Source of the DNA: Haematococcus lacustris
Taxonomy: Eukaryota > Chlorophyta > Chlorophyceae > Chlamydomonadales > Haematococcaceae
Direction: 5' to 3'
Assembly: GCA_030144725.1 (NCBI GenBank)
Contig: JASKMD010000014.1
Location: 8,942,002 to 9,006,001, forward strand
DNA length: 64,000 nucleotides
In this document: positions 9,177 to 20,268 of the stretch, piece by piece
Numbering within the stretch: the stretch's first letter is position 1
How the letters are laid out: the number at the start of each line of letters is the position of its first letter
Program-made: the position numbers and the translations under genes
The notes under the pieces: model-generated
What the model saw: the letters and a program-made list of their open reading frames with translations, nothing else
Told to the model about the DNA's origin: nothing
Database searches by the model: none

Positions 9177-10264
9177 ATGTGGTGCTTCAGCGAGCCACAG
9201 TCATCCAAGGTCCTGGCTGGCCACCCCCAACTGCTGCTCCCCCGGACTGGCCAGCATGTCGCTTCCCTTGTTGAGGGGGTGGGGAGATCCTCCACCCAGT
9301 CTAGTAGTACCCTGTTGGTCCCCAGCACCACCATAGCTGAGTTAGGGACGTCGGTCCTGGGGGTGCAAGGTGCATGCCTTGAGGAGCACAGCCAGAGCAT
9401 GTGGGCCCAGGCTACCATGGGAGGGCGGGAGCAGCCCTCACAGGCAGATGAGCCAGTGCCAGCAGCCCAAGACCAAGAGGGTGGTGGTGGTGGGACAGCG
9501 CTTCAGCCCAGCCCCAGCCTGAGCCACAGCCACAGGAGCAGTCCCAGCAGCAACACTAGCCCCACCACCTTGGGCAGGTGCATGATGCTGACTAGGGTCA
9601 AGAACGTGGTGAAGCAGCACGGTGGCCGCCTCTTGGGCAGCACCAACAGCCCCACGACCGTGGGCTATCTTCAGATCAAGATGTGCCCGGGTTACTACGA
9701 GTTGGGGCACAGGCTTGTGGCATGGGCCTGCCATGGCCCCCCCACGGATGCCTCCCATGAGGCCATCCATTTGTGTGGGAAGAAACGCTGCCTCAACCCG
9801 GACCATCTGGCATGGGTGAGTGACAGTGGTTGGTGTGGGACACATGTTGGGCAGCAGTGATGAATGTCCACATGGGCCTGAAATACTGGGTCCCATGCTG
9901 GATGCCGCCAAGGTAGCCACATCGCGAGCGAATCCGAGACAGCGAGCTGTGAGCTGTGTGTGTATAGGGCGTTGCACACTGCGAGCGCCACCGCTGATGT
10001 TCATGCCGGCTCGCGGGTCACACAAATGTCGAAGTGTGAGGCGTCTCTTCGCTGCTGCAGGGCACCAAGCTCACGAACAAGACCCTCAGCCCCAACCAGC
10101 TGTTCAAGAGCAGCAACTTGGTCAAGCGCGCCCGCAAGCCGGAGTCCGTCGCCGTGACCACTGGCACAACCACCGCCACGAAGCGGGCGGTCAAGCATTT
10201 GAAGGCCGAGGTGCACGCCACTGCGTTGCGTCTCAAGAACCAGCAGCGGCGGTGTCATGACTAG
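9177..10264 (+). CDS. His-Me finger (HNH / His-Cys box) nuclease, two exons
   Basis: Exon 1 is 9177-9815 (213 codons) and exon 2 is 10061-10264 (67 codons plus TAG). They are joined in phase by a GTGAGT...CTGCAG intron (9816-10060), giving 280 residues. Residues 1-135 are Ser/Pro/Gln-rich linker. Residues about 140-213 form a nuclease domain with GHRLVAWACHG (H178) and HLCGKKRCLNPDHL (H198, C200, C205, N207, H210). This is the zinc-binding His-Cys box known from the homing endonuclease I-PpoI, in which the Asn binds the metal. Exon 2 is a basic tail (Lys/Arg-rich, KRARKP, KHLKAE). The start is the first ATG in the open frame; an acceptor at 9141 suggests an upstream exon. It converges on the tyrosine recombinase gene and could belong to the same mobile element, but a host nuclease gene is also possible. 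Confidence 0.75.
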
Positions 10265-10680
10265 ATAGCTATGGTTGGAGCACACTAGCACAAGCAGCCA
10301 GGCTCTTCCATTGATGTCAATGGTGTGTCGTGAGCTCTTTTTTCCATTACAAACACCCTTGTGATACAAGCTTACCGTGTGACAGTCATTCAAAATTTCG
10401 GCTTCACACGGCTATTGCAAGCGACATTTTAATGAAATTCAGTATTGAATGACACATTATATTCCTCGAACCTGTTTTATTTGCTTGGTGCGTTGGAATG
10501 ACACTGCTAAAAGGAAGCCAGCCACCTGAAAAAGGTGACCATTGGGTGACAGTTACATCTTCTTACATGGTTGCTTGGCTTGCTACATGGTTTGTCAACC
10601 TTGCTTTCTCATTCCGTCCAAGCCAATGGGTGAGGGGGGCTGCACAAATCTGTTGCCTCCTCCATGAGCCATGTGTCACC
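10265..10680. other. Shared 3' spacer of convergent genes
   Basis: 416 bp between the two stop codons. It is AT-richer than the flanks and presumably holds both 3' UTRs. I see no further gene. Confidence 0.5.
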
Positions 10681-13600
10681 CTAGGCCTCATCATCATATG
10701 CAGCCCCACCCTCCTCACCCCATGACTTTTGCTGAGCAGGACCCTTGGACTTTCCAGCCCCTCCTTGCAACAATGCCTGCCTATACAATGGCATGTTGGC
10801 TTGTGCCTCCAAGGCCAGCCTCTGCTTCTTGTTCCTGTCGTAGTGGGCATGCCATGTGGTGGGGCTGTTCAACATAACATGTGCAGAGGCCTCTGTGCTG
10901 GGGCCTGGAACTTCAGGGTGATCCAGCCTATGGGTGATGAACACATTGCGAAGCTCGTGCAAGGGCACAAATGACCAGGTTGCCTTGGTGACCCTGCAAG
11001 CAAGAAGTAGGCAAGGGTTTAGACTGGGCTCACTACTCCAAGCTGCCAGCACCACCACAACAAGAGGAGTAGCAACAGCCATGGCAGGTTGGTTGGCAAA
11101 GCAGCCACTCACGTGTGAAGCCTCTTCCACCACTTGGCCAAGTTCTCCACAGTGTAGGGCAGACCTTGGCTGTTCAGGTACAGGGTCTGCACGAGCTGCT
11201 GCCCATCTCCTTCACACAATTGTGGCTGTAAGAGGACTGGCCTGGCCCTGGTCTCATAAGCATGGAGCAGCTGCAACTCCTTGGGATCAGTAAGGGTCAA
11301 AACAACCCCTGTCACACCCCTGCTGCTGGTCTTGGTGTGGGGTATGACGAGTTTCCACTGCCCATCAGCATGTTGCACTCTGTTCCCCAAGCATCCCATG
11401 CTGAACCCCACACAACCATCCCTGTCACAAGGCTGGGCAGCATACTGGCTGGCTTTCAGTGAGACTAGCACCATGCTCCTTTGAGCCAAGCTGCTGTGTC
11501 CAAAGGCTGTGCATAGCATGCTGGCATCCCTCACCAGGTGAGCCACCTCCACTGGCAAAGCCTCCCATGCTTGGTGCTTGGACAGCTGTTGTAGAGCATT
11601 GTCCTTGAACTGTTCCTGCCACTGAAGCAAAATCTCAGCATGAGGCTGCTCCACAGGGCTGAGAAGGGCTTGGGTCTGCAGCACTGCCCTCCTATGAGTT
11701 CCCAGCTTGGTGATTGCCTGGTATAGTCTCGTGTAGTGGGGCACCAAGTGGCTTTGCACCCAGCTGCTCCAAGGCTGGGTAGGGTTGGTGAGGGCCAGCC
11801 ACATGCTCACACAGCTTGCCAGCTGGAGGTGCTTTCCGGTCTCTACCCCACTGCTGTCCCCTCTCATCTTCAAGAAGGCCAGGTACAAGAGAAAGGTGCT
11901 ATGGTCTTGCACATAGCTGTGGAGGGTGAGAGGCTGAGCATCTGGGGCTAGCAGCTGTAGGAAAGCTAGCCACCTCAGCAGCTGGCCCTTGTACCTTTTC
12001 CAGGTGACAAGGCTGAGAGGGCCTAGCCAACCCATCTTGGACCTCAGAATGTCTGCCTCTCGCTTAGTGGCTAGCAGCTGCAAGGCATCTAGCTCCACTT
12101 TCAAGCAGGTGGTCAGCTTGAGGTTGGGATACCTGGCCCTGGGGCTGCTCAACAACCTATCTCTGTCGGCCTTGGGCAAAGATTGCTTCACCACCCTCTC
12201 ACTAGGCAAGCTTGTTGGCAGCTGTTGGGGTGGCACCCAAGTGGAGGAGGGCCTCAGTGCCAAAGGGGGGCCACCCACAGGAGATGGAGGAGTTGGCAAG
12301 GGGGGAGAGGCACCTGGCCTGGCTGAGCTACCAAGGGGACTGGGAGGGAGGCTGGAGGTGCCACTTGTACTGACATCCAAGCTAGTGCCACTCCCCACAG
12401 CACTACTAGTGCTATCTGTGACCATTCCTACCTCCCAATCCTCATCCTCATCATCATCATCCTCATCATCATCCTCCCCCTCTTCCTCATCATCATCCCC
12501 CTCTTCCTCATCATCACTGTAACCATCACCCTCCTCTTCTTCATTGTCAACATTGATTTCCTCCTCCTCCCAATCCCCACTTGCTACCCTAGCCTCTGCA
12601 CCAGCTCCCTCACTCTCATTATGAACATAATCACCCCAATCATCCAGCCCACTGTTGACAGGTGAGCTGCACATACTCATTGGCAGAGAGGCTAGTTCCT
12701 GTAGGGGAGAGGGGGTGGGGACCTGGGGGGCTTGAGGGAGGGGAGCCACTGTCTTTCCTGGTGTTGGGAGGTGGTGGTGGCCTAGATGTTGCTCCTGGCC
12801 CCTTGCTTGCAAGCCTTGATACCTTGCTCCTAACATCCCAGCAGCCTGTTGGGATTGCACTCCACTTTCATCTCGAGCTATAGCTATGCTGCTCATAATA
12901 GTTGAGCCCCAACACAACATTTCACCCAGCCTCATCAAACAGGCCAAGCTAACAAAGCCAACCTGGTGTGTGAGGGGTGATGCCAAACCAAGCTGTTGGA
13001 GCTGGTTGAGCACATGCCTGTCAGTGAAGACCTGCACAACACAACACAACACACAGCAAAGCATTGGAGGTTATGCATTACAATCACACATCATATGAGA
13101 GGAGATACTGCCAACACAAAGTGCACACAACATGCAAGCACATGTCATGCAAGCACAAGCCAACTCATGTCAACATACAAGGACATGGAACAAATCATGC
13201 AAGCACACAAAGACATGCAAGCACAACAGGCAAGGCATAATAGCTACTTGTACCTATGCAACCTCACCTTGTATCCCAAGCCCTGGTCCTTGAGCTGCAG
13301 GAGCCTTCTGTTAGCTGAGCTAGGGTTCAACCCCATGACATCCATGATCTGCTTTGCTATCACACCCTTGCAACTGGTACTTGACCCAAGGATGATGTGC
13401 ACCAAGGTGACTTGTTGTGAAGAGCTCAACCACAGGGGTGTGGCAATCACAGTTGGGTTTGCCCTGCAAGCATAACACAAAGCAAGGCATGTGTCAGCAT
13501 GGCTGCTGAGCATGGCCAAGGAGGTGGTGCATCATGGGCAGGGCTGGCAGTGGGTGGGACAGGGCTGGGCAAGGCTGGGAGGGGGTGTAGCAGGGCAGGG

Positions 13601-15103
13601 CAAGGCAGGGCGGGCCTGGCAGTGGATGGGGAAGGGCAGGGCAGGGATGGGATGGGGCAGGGAAGGGCATGGAAGGGCAGGGAAGGGCAGGGCTGGCAGT
13701 GGGTGAGGCAAGGCAGGGCTGGCAGTGGGAGGGACAGGGCTGGGCAGGGCTGGCAAGTGGGTGGGACAGGGCTGGGCAGGGCTGGCAGTGGGAGCGACAT
13801 GGCACGACAGGGCTGGCAGTGGGAGGGGCAGGGCTGGGCAGGGCTGGCAAGTGGGTGGGACAGGGCTGGGCAGGGCTGGCTGTGGGAGCGACATGGCACG
13901 ACAGGGCTGGCAGTGGGAGGGACAGGGCTGGGCAGGGCTGGCAAGTGGGTGGGACAGGGCTGGGCAGGGCTGGCAGTGGGAGCGACATGGCACGACAGGG
14001 CTGGCAGTGGGAGGGACAGGGCTGGGCAGGGCTGGCAAGTGGGTGGGACAGGGCTGGGCAGGGCTGGCAGTGGGAGCGACATGGCACGACAGGGCTGGCA
14101 GTGGGAGGGACATGGCTGGGCAGGGCTGGCAAGTGGGTGGGACAGGGCTGGGAAGGGCTGGCAGTGGGAGCGACATGGCACGACAGGGCTGGCAGTGGGA
14201 GGGGCAGGGCTGGGCAGGGCTGGCAAGTGGGTGGGACAGGGCTGGGCAGGGCTGGCAGTGGGAGCGACATGGCACGACAGGGCTGGCAGTGGGAGGGGCA
14301 GGCTTGGGCAGGGCTGGCAAGTGGGTGGGACAGGGCTGGGCAGGGCTGGCAGTGGGAGCGACATGGCACGACAGGGCTGGCAGTGGGAGGGGCAGGGCTG
14401 GGCAGGGCTGGCAAGTGGGTGGGACAGGGCTGGGCAGGGCTGGCAGTGGGAGCGACATGGCACGACAGGGCTGGCAGTGGGAGGGACAGGGCTGGGCAGG
14501 GCTGGCAAGTGGGTGGGACAGGGCTGGGCAGGGCTGGCAGTGGGAGCGACATGGCACGACAGGGCTGGCAGTGGGAGGGGCAGGGCTGGGCAGGGCTGGC
14601 AAGTGGGTGGGACAGGGCTGGGCAGGGCTGGCAGTGGGAGCGACATGGCACGACAGGGCTGGCAGTGGGAGGGACAGGGCTGGGCAGGGCTGGCAAGTGG
14701 GTGGGACAGGGCTGGGCAGGGCTGGCAGTGGGAGCGACATGGCACGACAGGGCTGGCAGTGGGAGGGACAGGGCTGGGCAGGGCTGGCAAGTGGGTGGGA
14801 CAGGGCTGGGCAGGGCTGGCAGTGGGAGCGACATGGCACGACAGGGCTGGCAGTGGGAGGGACAGGGCTGGGCAGGGCTGGCAAGTGGGTGGGACAGGGC
14901 TGGGCAGGGCTGGCAGTGGGAGCGACATGGCACGACAGGGCTGGCAGTGGGAGGGGCAGGGTTGGGCAGGGCTGGCAAGTGGGTGGGACAGGGCTGGGCA
15001 GGGCTGGCAGTGGGAGCGACATGGCACGACAGGGCTGGCAGTGGGAGGGGCATGTCACCTTCTTGGGTTGATGTTGACTTGAAGGCTTTGTAGATTTGCA
15101 TGC
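10681..15103 (-). CDS. Tyrosine recombinase (Crypton/DIRS-like), spliced, 5' end incomplete
   Basis: Exons on the minus strand are 15103-15059, 13463-13268, 13031-11113 and 10993-10681. All junctions are GT-AG (donors GTGACA, GTGAGG, GTGAGT; acceptors TGCAG) and phases agree, giving 808 codons from 13462 plus the small first exon. Residues 1-100 look like a winged helix-turn-helix. Residues about 213-266 are almost all Asp/Glu. Residues about 400-500 resemble a core-binding domain (TWKRYKGQLLRWLAFL). The catalytic domain shows Arg583 (LAQRSMVLVSL, 11478-11480), Lys632 (PHTKTSS, 11331-11333), the H-x-x-R motif H717-R720 (HELR, 10957-10948) and Tyr756 (HYDRN, 10840-10842), so the active site appears complete. 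Such enzymes cut and rejoin DNA through the Tyr in Cryptons and DIRS elements. No reverse transcriptase is visible, favouring a Crypton-like element. Upstream exons probably ended in the repeats at 15.16 kb and are missing. Confidence 0.75.
12430..12595 (-). repeat. Acidic low-complexity segment within recombinase exon
   Basis: A TCATCC/TCCTCA-rich run encodes Glu/Asp repeats in the large exon (EEEEGDGYSDDEEE-type). It remains in frame and is likely a flexible linker. Confidence 0.8.
13720..15048 (+). repeat. 94-bp minisatellite filling a recombinase intron
   Basis: The marker GCGACATGGCACGACAG recurs every 94 bp (13794, 13888, 13982 and so on), about 14 copies, with shorter degenerate units at 13520-13720. 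It lies entirely within the proposed intron 15058-13464. Both strands are stop-free, so open frames of 450-550 residues are artefacts. Confidence 0.9.
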
Positions 15104-15165
15104 CTGCAGAGCAGTATGCACAACACAATCTTAAGTGCATACCTTGACTTTGGTTAGTGTACAAA

Positions 15166-15290
15166 GTGAGTTTGTGTGCTAACCCAAACCGTGAGTTTGT
15201 GTGCTAACCCAAACCGTGAGTTTGTGTGCTAATCCAAACCGTGAGTTTGTGTGCTAACCCAAACCGTGAGTTTATGTGCAAACCCAAACC
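15166..15290 (+). repeat. 25-bp tandem repeat at gene/subtelomere border
   Basis: GTGAGTTTGTGTGCTAACCC plus AAACC, about five copies, ending next to the first TTAGGG tract. It marks where the recombinase gene is truncated. Confidence 0.9.
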
Positions 15291-15305
15291 ATACCACGGA
15301 AAAGG

Positions 15306-15507
15306 ATAGGGTTAGGGTTAGGGTTAGGGTTAGGGTTAGGGTTAGGGTTAGGGTTAGGGTTAGGGTTAGGGTTAGGGTTAGGGTTAGGGTTAGGGTTAGG
15401 GTTAGGGTTAGGGTTAGGGTTAGGGTTAGGGTTAGGGTTAGGGTTAGGGTTAGGGTTAGGGTTAGGGTTAGGGTTAGGGTTAGGGTTAGGGTTAGGGTTA
15501 GGGTTAC
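15306..15507 (+). repeat. Interstitial telomere tract, ~33 TTAGGG (cassette 1)
   Basis: Perfect repeats, the longest tract in the window. The left flank is GGAAAAGGATAGGG, not the CACACGGG found at most other tracts. Confidence 0.97.
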
Positions 15508-16254
15508 TACCATTGTGTTACGGGTGGGGTCAAGGGGTCGCCTAAGGAACTGGCGGAACATAGAACCTAACGTACGGTCGGTCATTTCGGACGAGCGATA
15601 GTGCGTTCGATAGGCCGCACGGGTGCGGCGTAAGAACTGAGGTTGAAAACGGGGTCGTCATTGGACTTTTGCGAGATAACATCGAAAAAGGGGTCGCCTA
15701 AGGAATGTGTTTTTTGAGAGTTAGAGTTTGCGAATAGGAGCGCTGGACCGAACGCTCCAAAATAGAGGGGCGATTCATCGGTTATCAAAAGTTAACCCTC
15801 GACCCTAACCTCAACTCTAACCCTAACCTAACCCTAACCGGGGTTAATCTCCGCAACCGCTTAGTCATTTCGAGCGAGAGTAGGTGCGTTGGATGGGGCT
15901 TGCGAAGGACTTGGAGAGAGCGTGGTTGAAACGTTGGGCATCATTCGACTTTTTTGAGGAAATCGCGAAAAACACTTTTCTCGGAGTAGTCGTGTAGTTA
16001 CACCGTGCGAACACGCGCGTTGGAACAAGCGCAACAACAAGAAAGGGCGTACTGAAAATGAAAGTCAGAAACCAAGTGGTCGACATGTTAGGGTCATGCG
16101 AGTCTTCCGAGAAAATCGCGATATGTTTTTCACTAAGGAATCGTAGAGTTACACCGTGCCATTACGCTCGTTACAACAAGCGCGACAACGTGAGGGAGCG
16201 TATTAAAAATGAAAAACTGCAATGAAGGAGTCGACATGTCCGGGTCTAGCTTGC
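15508..16254 (+). repeat. Conserved subtelomeric module, cassette 1 (reference description)
   Basis: Three parts recur in order. Part A (about 290 bp) starts TTACTA[CA]CATTGTGTTACGG and ends GGTTATCAAAAGTT. Part B is degenerate C-strand telomere motifs (CCCTCGACCCTAACCTC...CTAACC) followed by GGGTTAATCTCCGCAACCGC. Part C is about 155-bp related subunits containing AAATCGCGA, GAATCGTAGAGTTACACCGTGC, ACAAGCGCGACAAC and CCAAGTGGTCGACATGTT. In this copy the Part C subunits number two, and the first part reads TACTACCATTGTG. Confidence 0.9.
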
Positions 16255-16965
16255 ACCTTACTTAATCCGTTTGACTAAGGTGAACCTCACATGAACGCAA
16301 GGGCAATGCGGGAGGACTACCTAATGTAAGCTTGAGAAGTTAGGACTAGAATTGGATTTCTTGCAAGCATGAAGTGACATGGGAATAATTGGGTTGGACA
16401 ATTGTTGTTGACAACCGGTTAAACAACGAGTCCAACTCTAGTTTGTGCACACAACAAGTACGAGCGGGACGCTCGACACTACTCGCGACTAAACATCGAT
16501 GCCTTGTGAACTCGCGCAATTGGGAGCGACCCTCACGCCATGCTTATGAGTGGTGCGAGCCTCGCGTTGCATATTAGTTGCTCGGAATGCCTAATATCTG
16601 TCCTTGGAAGGCACAATGCCTGCCTCGAAAAGCACTCATAGCAAGGTTTGCATAGGGCTCGCCTTAGCAAACGGCTCTATCCCATCCAAAGACATAGTCG
16701 TAAGTCGTTGCCCCAACACGCAGGATTTCTGACAACGCGAGGCAAGTAGGTAACGACGAAGCTCAAGGACAGCAAGAAGGCAGGCGTGGAGCTCAGCTAG
16801 GCGCGGGGAAGGGCACCATGGTGAGTTGATTAGGTCGCCACGCATGTTTAAGTGGTGACGACAGGCCGTAACTATGTTGTTGTGTGCTTGTGCCTGCAGG
16901 CCTCTAAGCATAACACTCACAAAAGACACAACAGGTGATACAACCTCTTTGCCAGCCCTTAGGTT
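16255..16965 (+). repeat. Exon-module D', diverged copy
   Basis: It shares GAGAAGTTAGGACTAGAA and CATGGGAATAATTGGGTTGG with the D modules at 25.7, 30.9 and 60.0 kb, then diverges after GTTGGACAA. It converges again at CGAGGCAAGTAGGTAACGAC (about 16738) and at the acceptor-like GTGCCTGCAGGCCTCTAA (about 16890). It keeps splice-site-like borders but no extended frame. Confidence 0.7.
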
Positions 16966-17150
16966 AGGCCGGCCTTGTTCGCCAATTGCAACACCTTGTA
17001 CACCAATATCAACACCTTATACACCAATTGCAACACTTTGTACATTAATTGAACACCTTGTACACCTTTGGCAACACCTTGTATGCCAATTGCAACACCT
17101 TGCACACCAATTGCAACACCTTGTACACCTTGGACTGGCCTACCATGATG
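16966..17150 (+). repeat. Degenerate ~22-bp CAATTGCAACACCTTGTACA repeats
   Basis: Seven or so imperfect copies whose words are re-used in the 85-bp array that follows. Confidence 0.8.
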
Positions 17151-17195
17151 CACCCCACGCGCTTTGCCTTACCACGCAGACCGCTTGTACCCTAA

Positions 17196-17640
17196 CCCTG
17201 TACCATGACGCAACCACATGCGCTTTGCCCCACTATGCTGGTTGGTGAGGCAGGCGGAGCACAGTCAGCCCACCACACTCCATCAGCGCAGGCTCCAGCC
17301 ACGCATGAACGGCCTGCCATGATGCAACCACATGCGCTTCGCCCCACCACGCATGCCGGTGAGGCATGCGGAGCACAACCAGCCCACCACCCTCCATCAG
17401 CGCATGCTCCATCTACGCACGACTGGCCTGCCATGACGCAACCCCATGCGTTTCGCCCCACCACACAGACCGGTGAGGCAGGCCGAGCACAGTTTGCCCA
17501 CCACACTCCATCAGCGCATGGTGTAGCCACGCATGACTGGTCTTCCATGACGCAACCCCATGCGCTTTGCCCCACCACGCAGACCGGTGAGGCCGGCGGA
17601 GCACAACAAGCCCACCACACACCACAACCCTACCTTACCT
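17196..17640 (+). repeat. 114-bp tandem repeat, four copies
   Basis: CCATGACGCAACC recurs at 17203, 17317, 17431 and 17545. The period is 38 codons, so one + frame is a stop-free 38-residue repeat (MTQPHAL-type units with Gly-Glu-Ala-Gly and HHTPSAH); the opposite strand is open too. No start context or splice sites support a gene. Confidence 0.85.
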
Positions 17641-17945
17641 CCCGTCTTGTACCTTACCCCCCAAACTTGTACCTTACCCCCCCATCTTGTACCTTACCTC
17701 CCAATCTTGTACCTTACCCTCCCCATCTTGTACCCTACCCCCCATCTTGTACCTTACCCCCCAATCTTGTACCTTACCCTCCCCATCTTGTACCTTACCC
17801 CCCAATCTTGTACCTTACCCTCCCCATCTTGTACCTTACCCTCCCCATCTTGTACCTAACCCCCCAAACTTGTACCCTACCCCTCCATCTTGTACCTTAC
17901 CCCCCAATCTTGTACCTTACCCTCCCCATCTTGTACCTTACCCCC
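17641..17945 (+). repeat. CTTGTACCTTACCCCCC short tandem array
   Basis: Units of 18-22 bp built on TTGTACCTTACCC, which lead into the 85-bp array. Confidence 0.9.
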
Positions 17946-19195
17946 CAAACTGCCAAATGCCAATTGCAACACCTTGGAAGCCAATTGCAACACCCTGTAC
18001 CTTACCCTCCCCATCTTGTACCTTACCCCCCAAACTGCCAAATGCCAATTGCAACACCTTGGAAGCCGATTGCAACACCTTGTACCTTACCCTCCCCATC
18101 TTGTACCTTACCCCCCAAACTGCCAAATGCCAATTGCAACACCTTGGAAGCCAATTGCAACACATTGTACCTTACCCTCCCCATCGTGTACCTTACCCCT
18201 CAAACTGCCAAATGCCTATTGCAACACCTTGGAAGCCAATTGCTACACCTTGTACCTTACCCTCCCCATCGTGTACCTTACCCCCCAAACTGCCAAATGC
18301 CAATTGCAACACCTTGGAAGCCAATTGCAACACATTGTACCTTACCCTCCCCATCGTGTACCTTACCCCTCAAACTGCCAAATGCCAATTGCAACACCTT
18401 GGAAGCCAATTGCAACACCTTGTACCTTACCCTTCCCATCTTGTACCTTACCCCCCAAACTGCCAAATGCCAATTGCGACACCTTGGAAGCTTATTGCTA
18501 CACCTTGTACCTTACCCTCCCCATCGTGTACCTTACCCCCCAAACTGCCAAATGCCAATTGCAACACCTTGGAAGCCAATTGCAACACCTTGTACCTTAC
18601 CCTCCCCATCGTGTACCTTACCCCCCAAACTGCCAAATGCCAATTGCAACACCTTGGAAGCCGATTGCAACACCTTGTACCTTACCCTCCCCATCGTGTA
18701 CCTTACCCCTCAAACTGCCAAATGCCTATTGCAACTCCTTGGAAGCCAATTGCAACACCCTGTACCTTACCCTCCCCATCTTGTACCTTACCCCCCAAAC
18801 TGCCAAATGCCAATTGCAACACCTTGGAAGCTTATTGCAACACCTTGTACCTTACCCTCCCCATCGTGTACCTTACCCCCCAAACTGCCAAATGCCAATT
18901 GCAACACCTTGGAAGCCAATTGCAACACCCTGTACCTTACCCTCCCCATCTTGTACCTTACCCCTCAAACTGCCAAATGCCTATTGCAACACCTTGGAAG
19001 CCAATTGCTACACCTTGTACCTTACCCTCCCCATCGTGTACCTTACCCCCCAAACTGCCAAATGCCAATTGCAACACCTTGGAAGCTTATTGCAACACCT
19101 TGTAGCTTACCCTCCCCATCGTGTACCTTACCTCCCAAACTGCCAAATGCCAAATGCAACACCTTGTAAGCCAATTGCAACACCTTGTATGCCAA
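17946..19195 (+). repeat. 85-bp minisatellite
   Basis: AACTGCCAAATGCC recurs at 17948, 18033, 18118 and 18203, a strict 85-bp period, for about 14-15 copies. Units alternate ATCTTG/ATCGTG and CCAATTGCAAC/CTTATTGCAAC, suggesting a two-unit higher order. Long stop-free frames here are artefacts. Confidence 0.9.
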
Positions 19196-19439
19196 GTGCC
19201 AATTGGAACTACCATGCTGGCCTTTGGATGCTACCCCAATGCCACTGCAGTCAGAAGATGCCACAGCATGGTGAGTGAGTGTACACCTTAACTGCTCCAC
19301 TGCAGATCTTATGCTCTTAAGTATTGCACATGGGAATTGTGATGTGTGGTTGCAGATCAAATCCGTGCAAGTGACGATGCATCGGTTCGTCACAAGCTCT
19401 TGGTGGCGAAATGCGCCTATTGATTGTGCACATGGCTTG

Positions 19440-19700
19440 GTTCTCCACAGTGACAAAATATGACAAGGAGCCGAGCCAGCCTTGTCACTTGACAGTGACA
19501 GAATATGGTTGTAAGCCGAGCCAACCTTGTCACTTCGCAGTGACAGAATATGAAAGTAAGCCGAGCCTGTTTTGTCACACCACTGTGACAAAGTATGCCG
19601 AGGAGCCGAGCCAGCCCTGTCCCTTCACAGTGACAGAATATGCCAAGGAGCCGAGCCAGCGTTGTCACTCCATAGTAACAGAATATGCTGAGGAATCTGC
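19440..19700 (+). repeat. 45-bp hairpin-unit array (type 1)
   Basis: Units read GAGCCGAGCCAGCCTTGTCA...CAGTGACAGAATATG, about six copies. Each contains a TGTCAC/GTGACA inverted pair. Confidence 0.85.
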
Positions 19701-19870
19701 ACAAGGTACCCTGACAAGGAATCCGCACAAGGTACCTCGCACAAGAAATCCGCACAAGGTACCTCGCACAAGGAATCCGCACGGGGTACCCCGCACGAAA
19801 AATCTGCACAAAGAATCAGCACTAGGTACCTCGCACGGGGTACCCCGCGCGGGTACCCCGCGGTACCAGC
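19700..19870 (+). repeat. GGTACC-rich repeat, first block
   Basis: AATCCGCACAAGGTACCTCGCACAAGG units. The 6-bp palindrome GGTACC is repeated. Confidence 0.85.
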
Positions 19871-20268
19871 ACTAGCTGCCAGCTCTAGCTGCCTAGCACT
19901 AGCTGCCTAGCACTAGCTGCCTAGCACTAGCTGGCTAGCACTAGCTAACTAGCACTAGCTGGCTAGCACTAGCTGGCTAGTGCTAGCTGTCTAGCACTAG
20001 CTGGCTAGCACTAGCTGTCTAGCACTAGCTGGCTAGCACTAGCAAGCTAGCACTAGCTGGCTAGCACTAGCTAACTAGCACTAGCTGGCTAGCACTAGCT
20101 GGCTAGCACTAGCTGGCTAGCAATAGCTGGCTAGCACTAGCTGGCTAGCACTAGCTGGCTAGCACTAGCTGGCTAGCACTAGCAGGCTAGCACTAGCTCC
20201 CAAGCACTACCTCCCTAGCACTAGCTCCCTAGCACTACCTCCCTAGCACTACCTGCCTAGCACTAGGG
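19871..20268 (+). repeat. 14-bp palindrome-rich array (GCTAGCACTAGCTG)
   Basis: About 28 units in which GCTAGC, CTAG and AGCT self-complementary words overlap, so almost every segment can pair with its neighbour. Confidence 0.92.

Noticed and set aside
13494..15164. Overlapping 450-556-codon frames on both strands
   Set aside because: They are products of the 94-bp repeat; 94 is not a multiple of three, so the same repeat is read in rotating frames.
15306..15507. A true chromosome end at a TTAGGG tract
   Set aside because: Every tract continues into conserved module sequence on the right; all are interstitial within this window.
15582..15788. Small ORF recurring in the modules (LYFGAFGPALLFA type, also near 25.0, 30.2, 57.6 and 59.3 kb)
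   Set aside because: No copy starts with ATG (it opens at TTG/ATA), and other copies are frame-shifted by a T-run change. Conservation is that of the duplicated DNA as a whole.
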